This document shows, one piece after another, positions 25,571-34,172 of a stretch of DNA of 64,000 bases (position 1 is its first letter; the number at the start of each line of letters is the position of its first letter). This stretch comes from Longimicrobiales bacterium (GTDB lineage Bacteria > Gemmatimonadota > Gemmatimonadetes > Longimicrobiales > RSA9). The DNA lies in NCBI GenBank assembly GCA_035461765.1, contig DATHUY010000039.1:1-64000 (forward strand), given 5' to 3'. Below the pieces are notes generated by a model, which had not been told where the DNA came from, ran no database searches, and was given only the letters and a program-made list of their open reading frames with translations. Position numbers and translations under genes: made by a program.

Positions 25571-26772
25571 CGAGGCATCACCTGTTGAAACAGGTCTGCC
25601 ACCGCCGCCGGCTCGAGCCGGAAGAAGATGAATGCGAACGCCGTCGCGTTGAACGTCAGGAAGATGCCTGCGGCATGGACAAGAACGTTCCGACGAAAAC
25701 GGCGCACACCGCCTCGCCCGAGGCGCGCAAGCAGGAACTCGTCCCACGTGCGGTAGACCACGAACCACAGACCGTGCACTATGCCGAACAGAAAGAAGCT
25801 CACCGTCGTCCCATGCCAGAGCCCCGAGACCAGCATCGTCGCCATCAGACTGAGATTGGCGATCATGAGCTTTCCGGCGGGACGACGGGTCAGCAGCGAC
25901 TTGTACATCGGCGCAAAGACATAGTCCGTGAGCCAGAGCGTGAGCGAGCGGTGCTGCCGTTGCCAGAAGTCCGAGATGTTCCGGGCGAGAAACGGCCGGT
26001 TGAAGTTCTCGGGTGGCCTCACGCCGAAGAGGCTGCCCACACCGATCACGACATCACAGTATCCGGAAAAGTTGAGATACAGATAGAACCAGAAAGCGTA
26101 CGTCTGCACGATCAGGCCGACCGCCGACAGCTGCAGGACGTCGGCATCGACGCTCAGTGCGCGGTTTTCGAAGAAGACCGCCAGCACGTACGCCTTCACG
26201 AGGCCGATCAGAATCCGCAGTACGGCATCCAGGTGAGCCTCGTAATCGAGCGGGATGGCCAGCTTCTCCCCGTGCCATTGGTCGCGATAATCCTGGAAGC
26301 GCTGGATCGGACCCATCATGAAGGTCGCGAAGTTGAGCGCGTAGTTCAGGTAGTCGAGAAGACCGAACCGGCCCAGCGTTCCGCTGTATCCGTCGATGGC
26401 GACGTGCAGGATCTTGAAGAACAGGAAGCTGAGTCCAACGGTGCTGAGCACCTGGGTGAGCAACGCGTCCGGTACGAACCACGTCAGGAAATCGTATCGG
26501 CGCATGTAGAGGAATAGCGCCACGAACCCGCTGACACCCATCACGAGCCCCGTGCGCCCCCAGCGTTGAGCGGCGCGCACGAGACCGAATCCCGCAAGAG
26601 CGAAGATCAGCGTGGCGATGGCGCCCGGCGGCTCGAGCAGCATGACGCAGACGAAAACGAGATTCAGAATCAGGAAGGCAAACTGGCGCCCTGCTCCACG
26701 GAGTGCGGACACGAGCAGAATTGCCGCGATGGCGATCGCGGCAAAACCCGGCGACAGGAGTGAGACCTGCAT
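25567..26772 (-). CDS. MBOAT-family membrane O-acyltransferase (DltB/AlgI-like)
   Basis: This protein of about 401 residues has about eleven hydrophobic segments. The MBOAT signature is present: ENFNRPFLARNISDFWQRQHRSLTLWLTDY region, then SGLWHGTTVSFFLFGIVHG with the catalytic histidine. I chose the ATG at 26772 because it directly precedes the first membrane helix; the upstream open frame is Arg/Ser-rich and shadow-like. Known MBOATs of this type transfer acyl groups across the membrane. The neighbouring ACP, microprotein and two SGNH proteins reproduce the DltB-DltX-DltC-DltD set. It is the first gene of a six-gene operon. Confidence 0.9.
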   Translation of the reverse strand: MQVSLLSPGFAAIAIAAILLVSALRGAGRQFAFLILNLVFVCVMLLEPPGAIATLIFALAGFGLVRAAQRWGRTGLVMGVSGFVALFLYMRRYDFLTWFVPDALLTQVLSTVGLSFLFFKILHVAIDGYSGTLGRFGLLDYLNYALNFATFMMGPIQRFQDYRDQWHGEKLAIPLDYEAHLDAVLRILIGLVKAYVLAVFFENRALSVDADVLQLSAVGLIVQTYAFWFYLYLNFSGYCDVVIGVGSLFGVRPPENFNRPFLARNISDFWQRQHRSLTLWLTDYVFAPMYKSLLTRRPAGKLMIANLSLMATMLVSGLWHGTTVSFFLFGIVHGLWFVVYRTWDEFLLARLGRGGVRRFRRNVLVHAAGIFLTFNATAFAFIFFRLEPAAVADLFQQVMPR

Positions 26773-27169
26773 ATCCCAATGAGGTGCCGCCGTCTCGGTG
26801 ACCGCAGGAGCCGGCCCGGCAGAGCCGGACCGCATCTGGGATCGGAGCGACGGCCGTAGATGATGCCGACACTCCGACGCAACAGACGGACCAGTGGGCA
26901 GTAAGTACGACTCGCTGGATTGGTGGCGGTAACGCGGCACCAGGCGCGATGTCGAGTGCGAGATTGCGTTGCACGGGGAGACGGAGGATGCAACAGCCGT
27001 TGCGCACGCGCATCAATTGCGAGGCGGGCGGCGGTCGCCTCCCACCGGAATGAGAGGGCGGTCGTTCGGCACGTCCCGTGCACGGCGGTACCGGACTCGG
27101 CGAGCCGATTCTGGCGAGCCCCATTCCACAGACACGAATGGTCAAGACCGCGAAGTCGCGAGAAACAGC
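26773..27169. other. Divergent promoter interval between the MBOAT and carbamoyltransferase operons
   Basis: About 400 bp separate the two divergent operons. No ORF in it is supported by composition or similarity, and I see no convincing terminator or riboswitch. It must hold the two promoters, but I cannot point to boxes. Confidence 0.5.
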
Positions 27170-28996
27170 ATGCCTCAGCATATCCTCGGGCTCTCCGCGT
27201 TCTACCATGACAGCGCCGCCTGCCTCCTGCGGGATGGCGAGATTGTGGCAGCGGCCCAGGAGGAGCGCTTCACGCGAAAGAAGGGCGATGCGAGCTACCC
27301 GACGCACGCGGTTGCGTATTGCCTTCAGGCCGCCGGCATCGCCGCGCGGGATCTCGATGTCGTCGGCTTCTACGACAAGCCACTGCTCAAGTTCGAGCGT
27401 TTGCTGGAGACGTACCTTGGTGTGGCGCCGCGCGGGTATCGGCAGTTTCTGAAGGCCGGCCCGGTATGGGTGAAGGAGAAGCTGTTCATCGAGCGTGACA
27501 TCCGGAAGGCGCTCGGGTTCGAGGGCGAGCTGCTGTTCGCCGAGCATCATGAATCACACGCGGCGAGTGCGTTCCTGCCGTCGCCGTTCGAGGAAGCGGC
27601 GATCCTCACGATCGACGGCGTGGGCGAGTGGGCGACGGCGTCGATCGGGGTGGGTGAGGGATCCGATCTGCGCATCCTGCGCGAGATGCGGTGGCCGGAC
27701 TCCGTCGGGCTGCTGTACTCGGCGTTCACCTACTTCGCGGGATTCAAGGTCAATTCGGGAGAATACAAGGTCATGGGGCTCGCCCCCTACGGCGAGCCGC
27801 GCTTCGTGCAGGTGATCCTGGACGAGTTGATCGATCTCCGCGAGGACGGCTCATTCAGAATGAACCAGTCGTTCTTCGACTACCTCTCGGGCCTGCACAT
27901 GACGAATGGCTCTTTTTCGACGTTGTTCGGTGGACCGCCGCGAGAGCCGGAGTCGAAGCTGACGCAGCGCGAGATGGACCTGGCCCGCTCCGTCCAGGTG
28001 GTCTGCGAGGAGATCATGCTGCGCATGGCCCGGACGGCGCACCGCGTGACGGGTTCGAAGAACCTGTGCATGGCCGGCGGCGTGGCTCTGAACTGCGTGG
28101 CGAACGGTCGGATTCTGCGCGAAGGCCCTTTCGAGAACCTCTGGATTCAACCGGCCGCCGGCGACGCGGGCGGAGCACTCGGCGTGGCGCTGCTGGCACG
28201 CCACCGCACGGGCGGCCGGCCGGATCGGACGGTCGTTGCCGGTCGTGACGCGATGCGCGGATCCTACCTGGGTCCGAGCTTTTCCGACGACCAGATCGAG
28301 GTCTACCTGCAGTCCATCGGCGCCGTCTTCGAACGGCTCGACCGCGACGCGCTGCTGGAGCGGACGGCCGAAGCACTCGCACAGGAGAAGATCGTCGGCT
28401 GGTTCAACGGCCGGATGGAGTTCGGCCCGCGTGCGCTGGGTGCGCGCAGCATTCTCGGCGACCCGCGCAGTGCGCACATGCAGGCGACGATGAACCTCAA
28501 GATCAAGTTCCGCGAGAGTTTCCGTCCCTTCGCGCCGAGTGTGCTCCGCGAGCGCGTCTCGGAATGGTTCGAGCTGGACTGCGACTCGCCGTACATGCTG
28601 CTGGTCGCGCCGATTCGGCAGGAACGGCAGATCGATATGACGGAGGGCGAACGCGACCTCTGGGGCATCGAGAAGTTGAATATACCGCGGTCCGACATTC
28701 CGGCCGTCACCCACGTCGATTATTCAGCCCGGATCCAGACCGTGGATCGTGACACGAACCCCGACTACTACGATCTGATCGCGACGTTCGAGCGCCGCAC
28801 GGGCTGCCCCGTCATTGTGAACACGTCCTTCAATGTGCGCGGTGAACCGATCGTCTGTACGCCTGCGGATGCGTATCGTTGCTTCATGCGCACGCACATC
28901 GACTATCTCGTTCTCGGAAACTTCTTTATGGGCCGGGAGTCGCAGCCCGCATGGCAGGAGGAGGGAGATTGGCGGAAAGAGTTCCAGCTCGATTGA
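27170..28996 (+). CDS. Carbamoyltransferase, NodU/CmcH (SxtI-like) family
   Basis: This 608-residue enzyme starts MPQHILGLSAFYHDSAACLL. The N-terminal Kae1-like ATPase domain holds the metal-binding HHESHAASAF motif and the TIDGVGEWAT stretch, plus VNSGEYKVMGLAPYG. The C-terminal YrdC-like domain contains EFGPRALGARSIL and INTSFN-type VNTSFNVRGEP. Members use carbamoyl phosphate and ATP to O-carbamoylate sugars or small molecules. The next two genes are SxtJ- and SxtK/DUF5989-like, the same three-gene order as sxtI-J-K of saxitoxin clusters. The open frame before 27170 is non-coding. Confidence 0.93.
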   Translation: MPQHILGLSAFYHDSAACLLRDGEIVAAAQEERFTRKKGDASYPTHAVAYCLQAAGIAARDLDVVGFYDKPLLKFERLLETYLGVAPRGYRQFLKAGPVWVKEKLFIERDIRKALGFEGELLFAEHHESHAASAFLPSPFEEAAILTIDGVGEWATASIGVGEGSDLRILREMRWPDSVGLLYSAFTYFAGFKVNSGEYKVMGLAPYGEPRFVQVILDELIDLREDGSFRMNQSFFDYLSGLHMTNGSFSTLFGGPPREPESKLTQREMDLARSVQVVCEEIMLRMARTAHRVTGSKNLCMAGGVALNCVANGRILREGPFENLWIQPAAGDAGGALGVALLARHRTGGRPDRTVVAGRDAMRGSYLGPSFSDDQIEVYLQSIGAVFERLDRDALLERTAEALAQEKIVGWFNGRMEFGPRALGARSILGDPRSAHMQATMNLKIKFRESFRPFAPSVLRERVSEWFELDCDSPYMLLVAPIRQERQIDMTEGERDLWGIEKLNIPRSDIPAVTHVDYSARIQTVDRDTNPDYYDLIATFERRTGCPVIVNTSFNVRGEPIVCTPADAYRCFMRTHIDYLVLGNFFMGRESQPAWQEEGDWRKEFQLD

Positions 28997-29373
28997 CACG
29001 GGCGGAAGGTCGGAAGTTCGGATTCACACTCGCGCCTGCGTTCCTGGTCTTTGCCGGGCTGCTGATCTGGCGCGGCCGCCCTGTCCTGGCTTCGATCGCG
29101 GGAGGAATCGGGCTGCTCCTCGCGGCCGGCGCGCTCGTCGTGCCGGAGCGGCTCGGTCCGCTCGAGCGAGGCTGGATGGCCTTCGCTCACGCGATCTCGC
29201 GGGTCACGACACCGATCATCCTGGGCATCGTCTGGTTCCTCGTCCTCACGCCCACGGGTCTGCTGCGCCGGGCCTTTGGCGGCAACCCGCTCGTGCACAC
29301 GGGGGAGGACGGCGGCTTCTGGATCTCGCGCGGCCCGGACGGTGAAAAGAGCGACCTGCGCAGGCAGTTCTAA
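28969..29373 (+). CDS. SxtJ-family membrane protein
   Basis: This 134-residue protein has two or three membrane helices (about 20-60 and 75-95) and a C-terminal GGNPLVHTGEDGGFWISR segment. SxtJ family proteins are small, function unknown, and encoded next to carbamoyltransferases. The start is a TTG at 28969, 28 bp inside the carbamoyltransferase gene, preceded by GGAGGAGGGAGA. This choice gives a length close to relatives, whereas upstream codons are shadow sequence. It probably works with the carbamoyltransferase at the membrane. Confidence 0.82.
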   Translation: MAERVPARLTRAEGRKFGFTLAPAFLVFAGLLIWRGRPVLASIAGGIGLLLAAGALVVPERLGPLERGWMAFAHAISRVTTPIILGIVWFLVLTPTGLLRRAFGGNPLVHTGEDGGFWISRGPDGEKSDLRRQF

Positions 29374-29385
29374 CGGAGGAGAGAG

Positions 29386-29538
29386 ATGGCGACGCTGGTA
29401 AGAGAGCTCTGGGCGTACATGCGCGTTCGGAAGAAGTGGTGGTTGCTGCCGGTCATTATGGTGCTGGTACTGATCGGCGCCCTGCTCGTGGCAGCGCAGG
29501 GCTCGGCCCTCGCTCCGTTCATCTACACGATCTTCTGA
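29386..29538 (+). CDS. DUF5989/SxtK-like microprotein ending in FIYTIF
   Basis: A 50-residue ORF follows the SxtJ-like gene after 12 bp, with GGAGGAGAG before its ATG. It has an N-terminal amphipathic, basic part (LWAYMRVRKKWW), one membrane helix (about 20-38) and the exact C-terminus F-I-Y-T-I-F. This is the DUF5989 pattern and the position of sxtK. The C-terminal FxYxxF equals the acyl-accepting motif of DltX and recurs in the 36-residue product of the divergent operon. I infer that DUF5989 proteins are tyrosine acyl (or carbamoyl) carriers; this is not established. Confidence 0.85.
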   Translation: MATLVRELWAYMRVRKKWWLLPVIMVLVLIGALLVAAQGSALAPFIYTIF

Positions 29539-29573
29539 CCTGGAAGACCGCGACGCCGTTCCCCATGGATGAA

Positions 29574-29613
29574 CATGAGGCCTGACGTGGAGAAATCCGT
29601 GTCAGGCCTCATG
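29574..29613. terminator. Strong hairpin after the carbamoyltransferase operon
   Basis: Arms CATGAGGCCTGAC (29574-29586) and GTCAGGCCTCATG (29601-29613) are perfect 13-bp complements with a 14-nt loop, 35 bp after the DUF5989 stop. No T-run follows, so it is a hairpin-type terminator or an mRNA end stabiliser. Confidence 0.6.
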
Positions 29614-29621
29614 GTAGACTG

Positions 29622-29893
29622 TCAGGGCTTTCCCCCCACCGCCCGGATGATCGCTTCCGCCAGCGCAAGCTGCGCGGCCGCGCTTCGCAACGTTCGAGCA
29701 CGCGATCAGGAGCAGGAGGCGAACCGCCGCGCCCGGAGCAGCGCCCGTCGTACATCGCCGACGAGGGCTTCGTGCAGCGACACGACGCCGACGTCGGTGC
29801 GATAATTGGCGGCTGGCGTCCACAGCGGATTCGCCGCGCTTATCTCCGCCGACAGCGTACGGATCTCCGCCTGCGCCTGTGCTTCGACCGCTC
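29622..29893 (-). pseudogene. Chimeric remnant: P1-peptidase tail joined to an ADOP-permease fragment
   Basis: On the minus strand, 29622-29676 encodes AAQLALAEAIIRAVGGKP followed by a stop. This is nearly the C-terminus of the P1/DmpA peptidase at 33208 (AAQLALEEAIIRAVG). Immediately beyond it, about 29682-29893 is closely similar in nucleotide sequence to an internal part of the ADOP gene at about 18520-18735, including LLLLIACSNVA, but with frame-breaking small indels. Neither part has a start, so both are dead sequence. The join marks an old rearrangement between the two gene families. Confidence 0.75.
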
Positions 29894-29906
29894 TCCTGCC
29901 CTCACT

Positions 29907-30371
29907 TCATTGCACGATGATAGTCAGATCGCCACTGCGGAAGTCCGGGTGATCGCCGTGGATCAACTGGACCTCGAGCGTCGTCTGGCCGGCTGCGTGC
30001 GCCGTGAAGTCGCCGTGATCACCGTGGTCGTCATAGGTGACAATGGCTTCATTGTCAATGTCCACGAGCAGGCTTTCGCCCTCCCCTTCGTCAGGGAAGA
30101 AGGCGCGGCTCAGGTCAGTCGGTGCATCGGCATCGAGGAACTTGATTTCCACTTCCAGGACGTCCGAAACGCTCAGGTTGAGGGGCTGGTCGAACACGCT
30201 CAGCGAGCCGACGGATGTGGCCAGGACGGCGCCGGTGCTCGCATCGAGAATGACCACACCACCTGCCTCGGGGTGATCCTCAGGTTCGATCGGATTGTCG
30301 CACGCGGAACTGACCAGCAGTGCTACAACGACGAGCGCGAGGCCAGGCGTACGGGCGAAAGCATTGCGCAT
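29907..30371 (-). CDS. Small lipoprotein rich in HGDH-type motifs
   Basis: This 154-residue protein has a signal sequence ending SSAC, a plausible lipobox. The mature part contains DDHGDHGDF and IHGDHPDF, clusters of His and Asp suited to divalent metal binding. The beta-rich pattern (TTLEVQLIHGD, GDLTIIVQ) suggests an immunoglobulin-like fold. The second of two nearby ATGs (30371) is chosen because AGGAG is 6 bp before it. The gene follows a ZnuD-like TonB receptor by 67 bp. I infer a periplasmic metal-capture accessory role. Confidence 0.7.
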   Translation of the reverse strand: MRNAFARTPGLALVVVALLVSSACDNPIEPEDHPEAGGVVILDASTGAVLATSVGSLSVFDQPLNLSVSDVLEVEIKFLDADAPTDLSRAFFPDEGEGESLLVDIDNEAIVTYDDHGDHGDFTAHAAGQTTLEVQLIHGDHPDFRSGDLTIIVQ

Positions 30372-30438
30372 TGTCATCTCCTGTAAGTGGTTGGCTCCCC
30401 GCGTGCGGAGACCTTGGGTTGAACGGATTTGCGACGCA

Positions 30439-32706
30439 TCAGATCGCGATCCGATAGAGCACCTGAACGTTACGGCCCGGCTGTGGCGCGACCTGACGGA
30501 TGCGCGACAGATGATCACGCCACGCGGTATCGAGCGCATTCTGCACGCGCAGTGTGAGCGTGTTGAGCCGGCCGAATCCGGTCCAGCGCAGACCGCTCGT
30601 CGCGTTAATGAGCGCGTATGCAGGAGTCGGCTGCTCGAACTCGCCGACCCTGTCCTGCGCGGCCGCTCCTTCCACCCCGAGACCGGCGAAGAACCTCGCG
30701 CCGTCACGACGGACATTCAGCGAGCCATGAAGCGGGGGCATTGCCGGCAGGTCCACGTCATCACCGTCCTCTGCCGTACGCCGGCCGCGGACGTAGCTCG
30801 CAGAACCTTCCACCACCCAGCCCTCGATGGCTTCCCACTGGATGCTGCCGTCCATGCCGCTGAGCACTACATCGCTCTGCGCCGCACGGTACACCGGGTA
30901 CTGTCCGAGTCGGGGGTCCATCTCGCCGGTCGGCGCGTAATAGATGAAATCCGATATGGCGTTGCGGAACACGCCGATCTCTGCGTGGAACGATGGCAGC
31001 GACGTACGCAGGAACACATCCACACCGAGGCCGTACTCGGCGGCCAGGTCCGGATTGCCGATGTCGTACGAGTAGTTGGCGAGGTGCGGGCCGTTGGAGA
31101 ACAACTCCTCGATGGAGGGCGTACGGAATGAGCGCGAGACGCTGACACCGGTCGTCAGGCGCTCAGCGGGCCGATACAATGCGGCGATGGATCCGGAGAC
31201 TGACTGGAACTCACGCCGCCGCACATCACCGATTGCACCGGAAGACGTGTCGAGTGGATCGATCCGTGTCCAGTCGTAGCGTGCCCCCACCTCGATGTGG
31301 AACGGAGCGAGGCCGAACTCCTCGAAGGCGAAAGCTGCGGCCGAATAGCTCTCGGCCGGCCGGGTGCCGGTGCGTGCGCCCGCCACGCCCAGGTTGCGGT
31401 ACATGCCGGATGCGCCGACGGCCCCCTCGAGACGCATGCCGCCGGGTGTGTGCCGGTGATGCACGCGCACATTGCCGTTCGCGCTGTACTGTCGGAAGTG
31501 CGTGCCGAGCAGGGGGCCGTCCGCGCCGCCGAGCTCGAACTCCTTCTGGTCGAAGCGAACGAAGTTCGCGTCCGCTTCGATCGAACGCAGGCTGCCTCTA
31601 CCCAGGAGTCGGCCCTCCACGTGCGCCGTGCTCCTGCGCAGCTCGATCTCCACGCCGCCGGCATGCCCGCCCGGTATGACTTCGCCGCGGAACGTGCCGG
31701 GCACTCCGTAGGTCACCGCATAGTCGCGAACCGCGGCGCCGGCGTGCCCCTGCTGCCAGACGCGGCTCGCACCGATACCCGCGTTGTAGCCATCGAGCTG
31801 CGTTCCGGGCAGATCTCCTTCCGGCGTGCGCGTGTCACTGGCAGTCCTGCCGCTCAGCTCGGCCCGCAGCGCGAGCGGTCCGGCGGGGGCGGAGATCGTG
31901 CCGCCCGCCGTCATGCCGCGGTTCACCGATTCCATCTGTGCCGTTGCCATCCCCGTGACCGACTCGGGGGCGGTGCGCGGCACCTCCTCCCGGATGACAT
32001 TGATCACGCCCCCGAGCGAGTTGCTGCCGTACAGCACACCGGCAGGCCCGCGCACGACCTCGATGCGCTCCGCCGTCAGCGGCTCGATCGTGACTGCGTG
32101 ATCCGCCGACATGGCCGCGATGTCGCCGGTGCGCTGGCCATCTTCGAGGACCAGCACACGGTCGCCACTCAAACCGCGCACTACAGGCTGCGCCGCGACG
32201 GGTCCGTTGTAGCGCTGCGTGAGGCCCGGCTCTCCCGCCAGCGTCGCGGCGAGGCTGCCGCTCAGCTTGCGGCGCAGCTCCGCATCGCTGAGTACAGCCA
32301 TCGAGCGATAACTGGCATCAGCAGATCGCTCGCTGCCCGCACCGGTGACAATGATGGCGGAGAGGTGCAGTGCGCTCGGTGTCAGTCGCAGCTCGACACG
32401 TGTCGGGGCACTGTCTGATACCTCGATGCGCCGCTCCAGCGGCGCGTATCCGAGCCGCTCGACCGTCAGCGTGTGCGTCCCGACAGGAATGCCGTCGAAG
32501 TGGAAGCTGCCATCCGAGTGTGATAGCTCGGCGCGCCCGGATTCTCGGATGCGCACCGCCGCACTCGAGACCGGCAGCCCCGTCGAGGCGTCGACGACTA
32601 CGCCGTGCAGCAGCGCCTCGGGCGGCAGGCGGGCGCCCAGCGCCGGTGCACCCGCCAGCAGCAGTGCTGCGGCCACTATGTATGCATGAATGAATCGAGT
32701 GTTCAC
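30439..32706 (-). CDS. TonB-dependent receptor, ZnuD-like, probable metal uptake
   Basis: This protein of about 755 residues has a signal peptide, a carboxypeptidase-like regulatory domain (LHGVVVDASTGLPVSSAAVRI), a plug domain (VVRGLSGDRVLVLEDGQRTGD; VVRGPAGVLYGSNSLGGVINV) and a beta-barrel ending in ...VQVLYRIAI. The plug wording and short barrel resemble ZnuD-type zinc receptors, and the barrel lacks long substrate loops typical of vitamin B12 or siderophore receptors. The start is a GTG at 32706 because it begins the signal peptide. A DUF2946-like gene lies upstream and a His/Asp-rich lipoprotein downstream, which supports a metal substrate. Which metal is unknown. Confidence 0.85.
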   Translation of the reverse strand: MNTRFIHAYIVAAALLLAGAPALGARLPPEALLHGVVVDASTGLPVSSAAVRIRESGRAELSHSDGSFHFDGIPVGTHTLTVERLGYAPLERRIEVSDSAPTRVELRLTPSALHLSAIIVTGAGSERSADASYRSMAVLSDAELRRKLSGSLAATLAGEPGLTQRYNGPVAAQPVVRGLSGDRVLVLEDGQRTGDIAAMSADHAVTIEPLTAERIEVVRGPAGVLYGSNSLGGVINVIREEVPRTAPESVTGMATAQMESVNRGMTAGGTISAPAGPLALRAELSGRTASDTRTPEGDLPGTQLDGYNAGIGASRVWQQGHAGAAVRDYAVTYGVPGTFRGEVIPGGHAGGVEIELRRSTAHVEGRLLGRGSLRSIEADANFVRFDQKEFELGGADGPLLGTHFRQYSANGNVRVHHRHTPGGMRLEGAVGASGMYRNLGVAGARTGTRPAESYSAAAFAFEEFGLAPFHIEVGARYDWTRIDPLDTSSGAIGDVRRREFQSVSGSIAALYRPAERLTTGVSVSRSFRTPSIEELFSNGPHLANYSYDIGNPDLAAEYGLGVDVFLRTSLPSFHAEIGVFRNAISDFIYYAPTGEMDPRLGQYPVYRAAQSDVVLSGMDGSIQWEAIEGWVVEGSASYVRGRRTAEDGDDVDLPAMPPLHGSLNVRRDGARFFAGLGVEGAAAQDRVGEFEQPTPAYALINATSGLRWTGFGRLNTLTLRVQNALDTAWRDHLSRIRQVAPQPGRNVQVLYRIAI

Positions 32707-32794
32707 AGCCACCCCATGAGCAGAAGTCAGTACGAAACGGCGATGCCGTTCCGACCAGGATCCGTGCGCGCGATTGATCAGGCCGAGCGGCCGG

Positions 32795-33145
32795 TCAGGC
32801 GATGGGTGGTGCTCTGGGCTGGGAGAGTGTAAAGCTCTGGAGGTCGGCTGCTGTCTCATCGTGGGAGCGGTCCAGCACGACGCTCGCCGACGGGGCGGTG
32901 GCCACACCGGGCAGGACCGGCCCGCTCTGCGCAGTCGTCAACGTGCGGCACACTGCGCACAGATCGGTGTGGACTTCCTGCGGTCCCGACTCCGTGCCCG
33001 GTAGCTGTGCCAGCACTTCCGCAGCACTCTGCACCGGCGCGTGCGCATGCGTGAACGGCAGCCCCGCCGTCGCCACGAAATGGAGCAGGGCGACGACCAG
33101 GAGCGTGCACCGGGCAGCAGACGAGCGCGGACGTGTCGAGATCAT
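32795..33145 (-). CDS. Small exported DUF2946-like protein with HAHA and CAVC motifs
   Basis: This 116-residue protein has a signal-type hydrophobic segment (about 12-28) followed at once by FTHAHAP, then DLCAVCRTL near residue 61-69. That combination of an N-terminal helix and a central CxxC with His residues resembles DUF2946-type proteins that accompany TonB metal receptors. The match is by pattern only. It is the first gene of the metal-uptake set, 88 bp before the receptor gene. Confidence 0.6.
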   Translation of the reverse strand: MISTRPRSSAARCTLLVVALLHFVATAGLPFTHAHAPVQSAAEVLAQLPGTESGPQEVHTDLCAVCRTLTTAQSGPVLPGVATAPSASVVLDRSHDETAADLQSFTLSQPRAPPIA

Positions 33146-33207
33146 TGCGCGTCGTACACAATCGCCTGCCGGGGGTTCCGCTCGCGCGGCCTTCAGGCGG
33201 GACGGGC

Positions 33208-34152
33208 CTATGGTGGGAGCTGCTGACTGGACGTGTGCCGCCAGCCTACCGCCCGGATGATGGCCTCCTCCAGCGCAAGCTGGGCCGCCGCGCCGATCGA
33301 CAGCAGTTCCGCGGGCGTCACGTCCTCCGCAGCCGCCGATGTCGACAGCGCGAATACCACGTCGCCGTCGAAGATCGTGTTCGCCGGCGCAATCCGCCGC
33401 ACGATCGCGGACGAGCCCATTCTCGCGACCGCCTGGAGCGCCGTGCGCGAGAGTGGTGCATCGGTCGCAATCGCGCACAGTGTGGTATTGGACATGAGTG
33501 GCTGCGGTGCACCGGGCGCTGTGCCAGCCGACCTCATGCTGTCGATCGGCGAGCCGTCGTCTGCACGCGCGCCGGCCATGATGGTTCCCTCGTGGCCGAG
33601 CACATCGCCGAACGCATTCACGACGGCCAGAGCGCCCACCATGTAATCGCCGTGTGCGACGGCGAACGTGCCCACACCACCGGGATCGGCATGCGCCGGT
33701 CCGCGCAGCTTACCCACGGTCGCGCCGGTACCGGCGCCGACGCGCCCCTCCGTGAGAGGGCTGCTGCCGGCAGCGGCGCACGCGGCGCGGCCGAGCGCCG
33801 CGTCCGGATGGCGCTGCTCCGGTCGCTGAATATCGAAGATGACCGCCGCGGGCACGATCGGGATGCGCGCAGAGCCGACATCGAATCCGCGGCCCTGCTC
33901 GCGCAGCCACTGCACGACGCCGTCCGCCGCGGCGAGCCCGAGCGCCGAGCCGCCCGTCAGCAGGATCGCATCGATCTGCGGCACGAGATGCTGCGGGGAC
34001 AGCGTCTCCATTTCACGCGTGCCGGTGGCCAGCCCGCGGATGTCCACGGCGCCGCGGAACGGTCCGATGAGCACGGTGCAACCCGTCGCATCATCTGCAA
34101 GCGACGCGTGACCTGCCGCGATGCCGGGCACCGCCGTGATGGTGAGGTTCAT
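33208..34152 (-). CDS. P1/DmpA-family (S58) peptidase
   Basis: This 314-residue protein has the DmpA/P1 fold landmarks: ITAVPGIAAGHASL at the N-terminus, LTGGSALGLAAADGV, GTGATVGKLRG and an NTTLCAIATDA segment that holds the autoprocessing nucleophile (Thr). Such N-terminal-nucleophile enzymes cleave peptides or amides and self-process into two chains. There is no signal peptide. The ATG at 34152 has a GGGGG-rich site and lies 20 bp after the TonB receptor stop, so the two may be co-transcribed. A degenerate copy of its C-terminus lies at 29622-29676. Confidence 0.88.
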   Translation of the reverse strand: MNLTITAVPGIAAGHASLADDATGCTVLIGPFRGAVDIRGLATGTREMETLSPQHLVPQIDAILLTGGSALGLAAADGVVQWLREQGRGFDVGSARIPIVPAAVIFDIQRPEQRHPDAALGRAACAAAGSSPLTEGRVGAGTGATVGKLRGPAHADPGGVGTFAVAHGDYMVGALAVVNAFGDVLGHEGTIMAGARADDGSPIDSMRSAGTAPGAPQPLMSNTTLCAIATDAPLSRTALQAVARMGSSAIVRRIAPANTIFDGDVVFALSTSAAAEDVTPAELLSIGAAAQLALEEAIIRAVGWRHTSSQQLPP

Positions 34153-34172
34153 CCCCCGCCCTGAGCGCGCGT

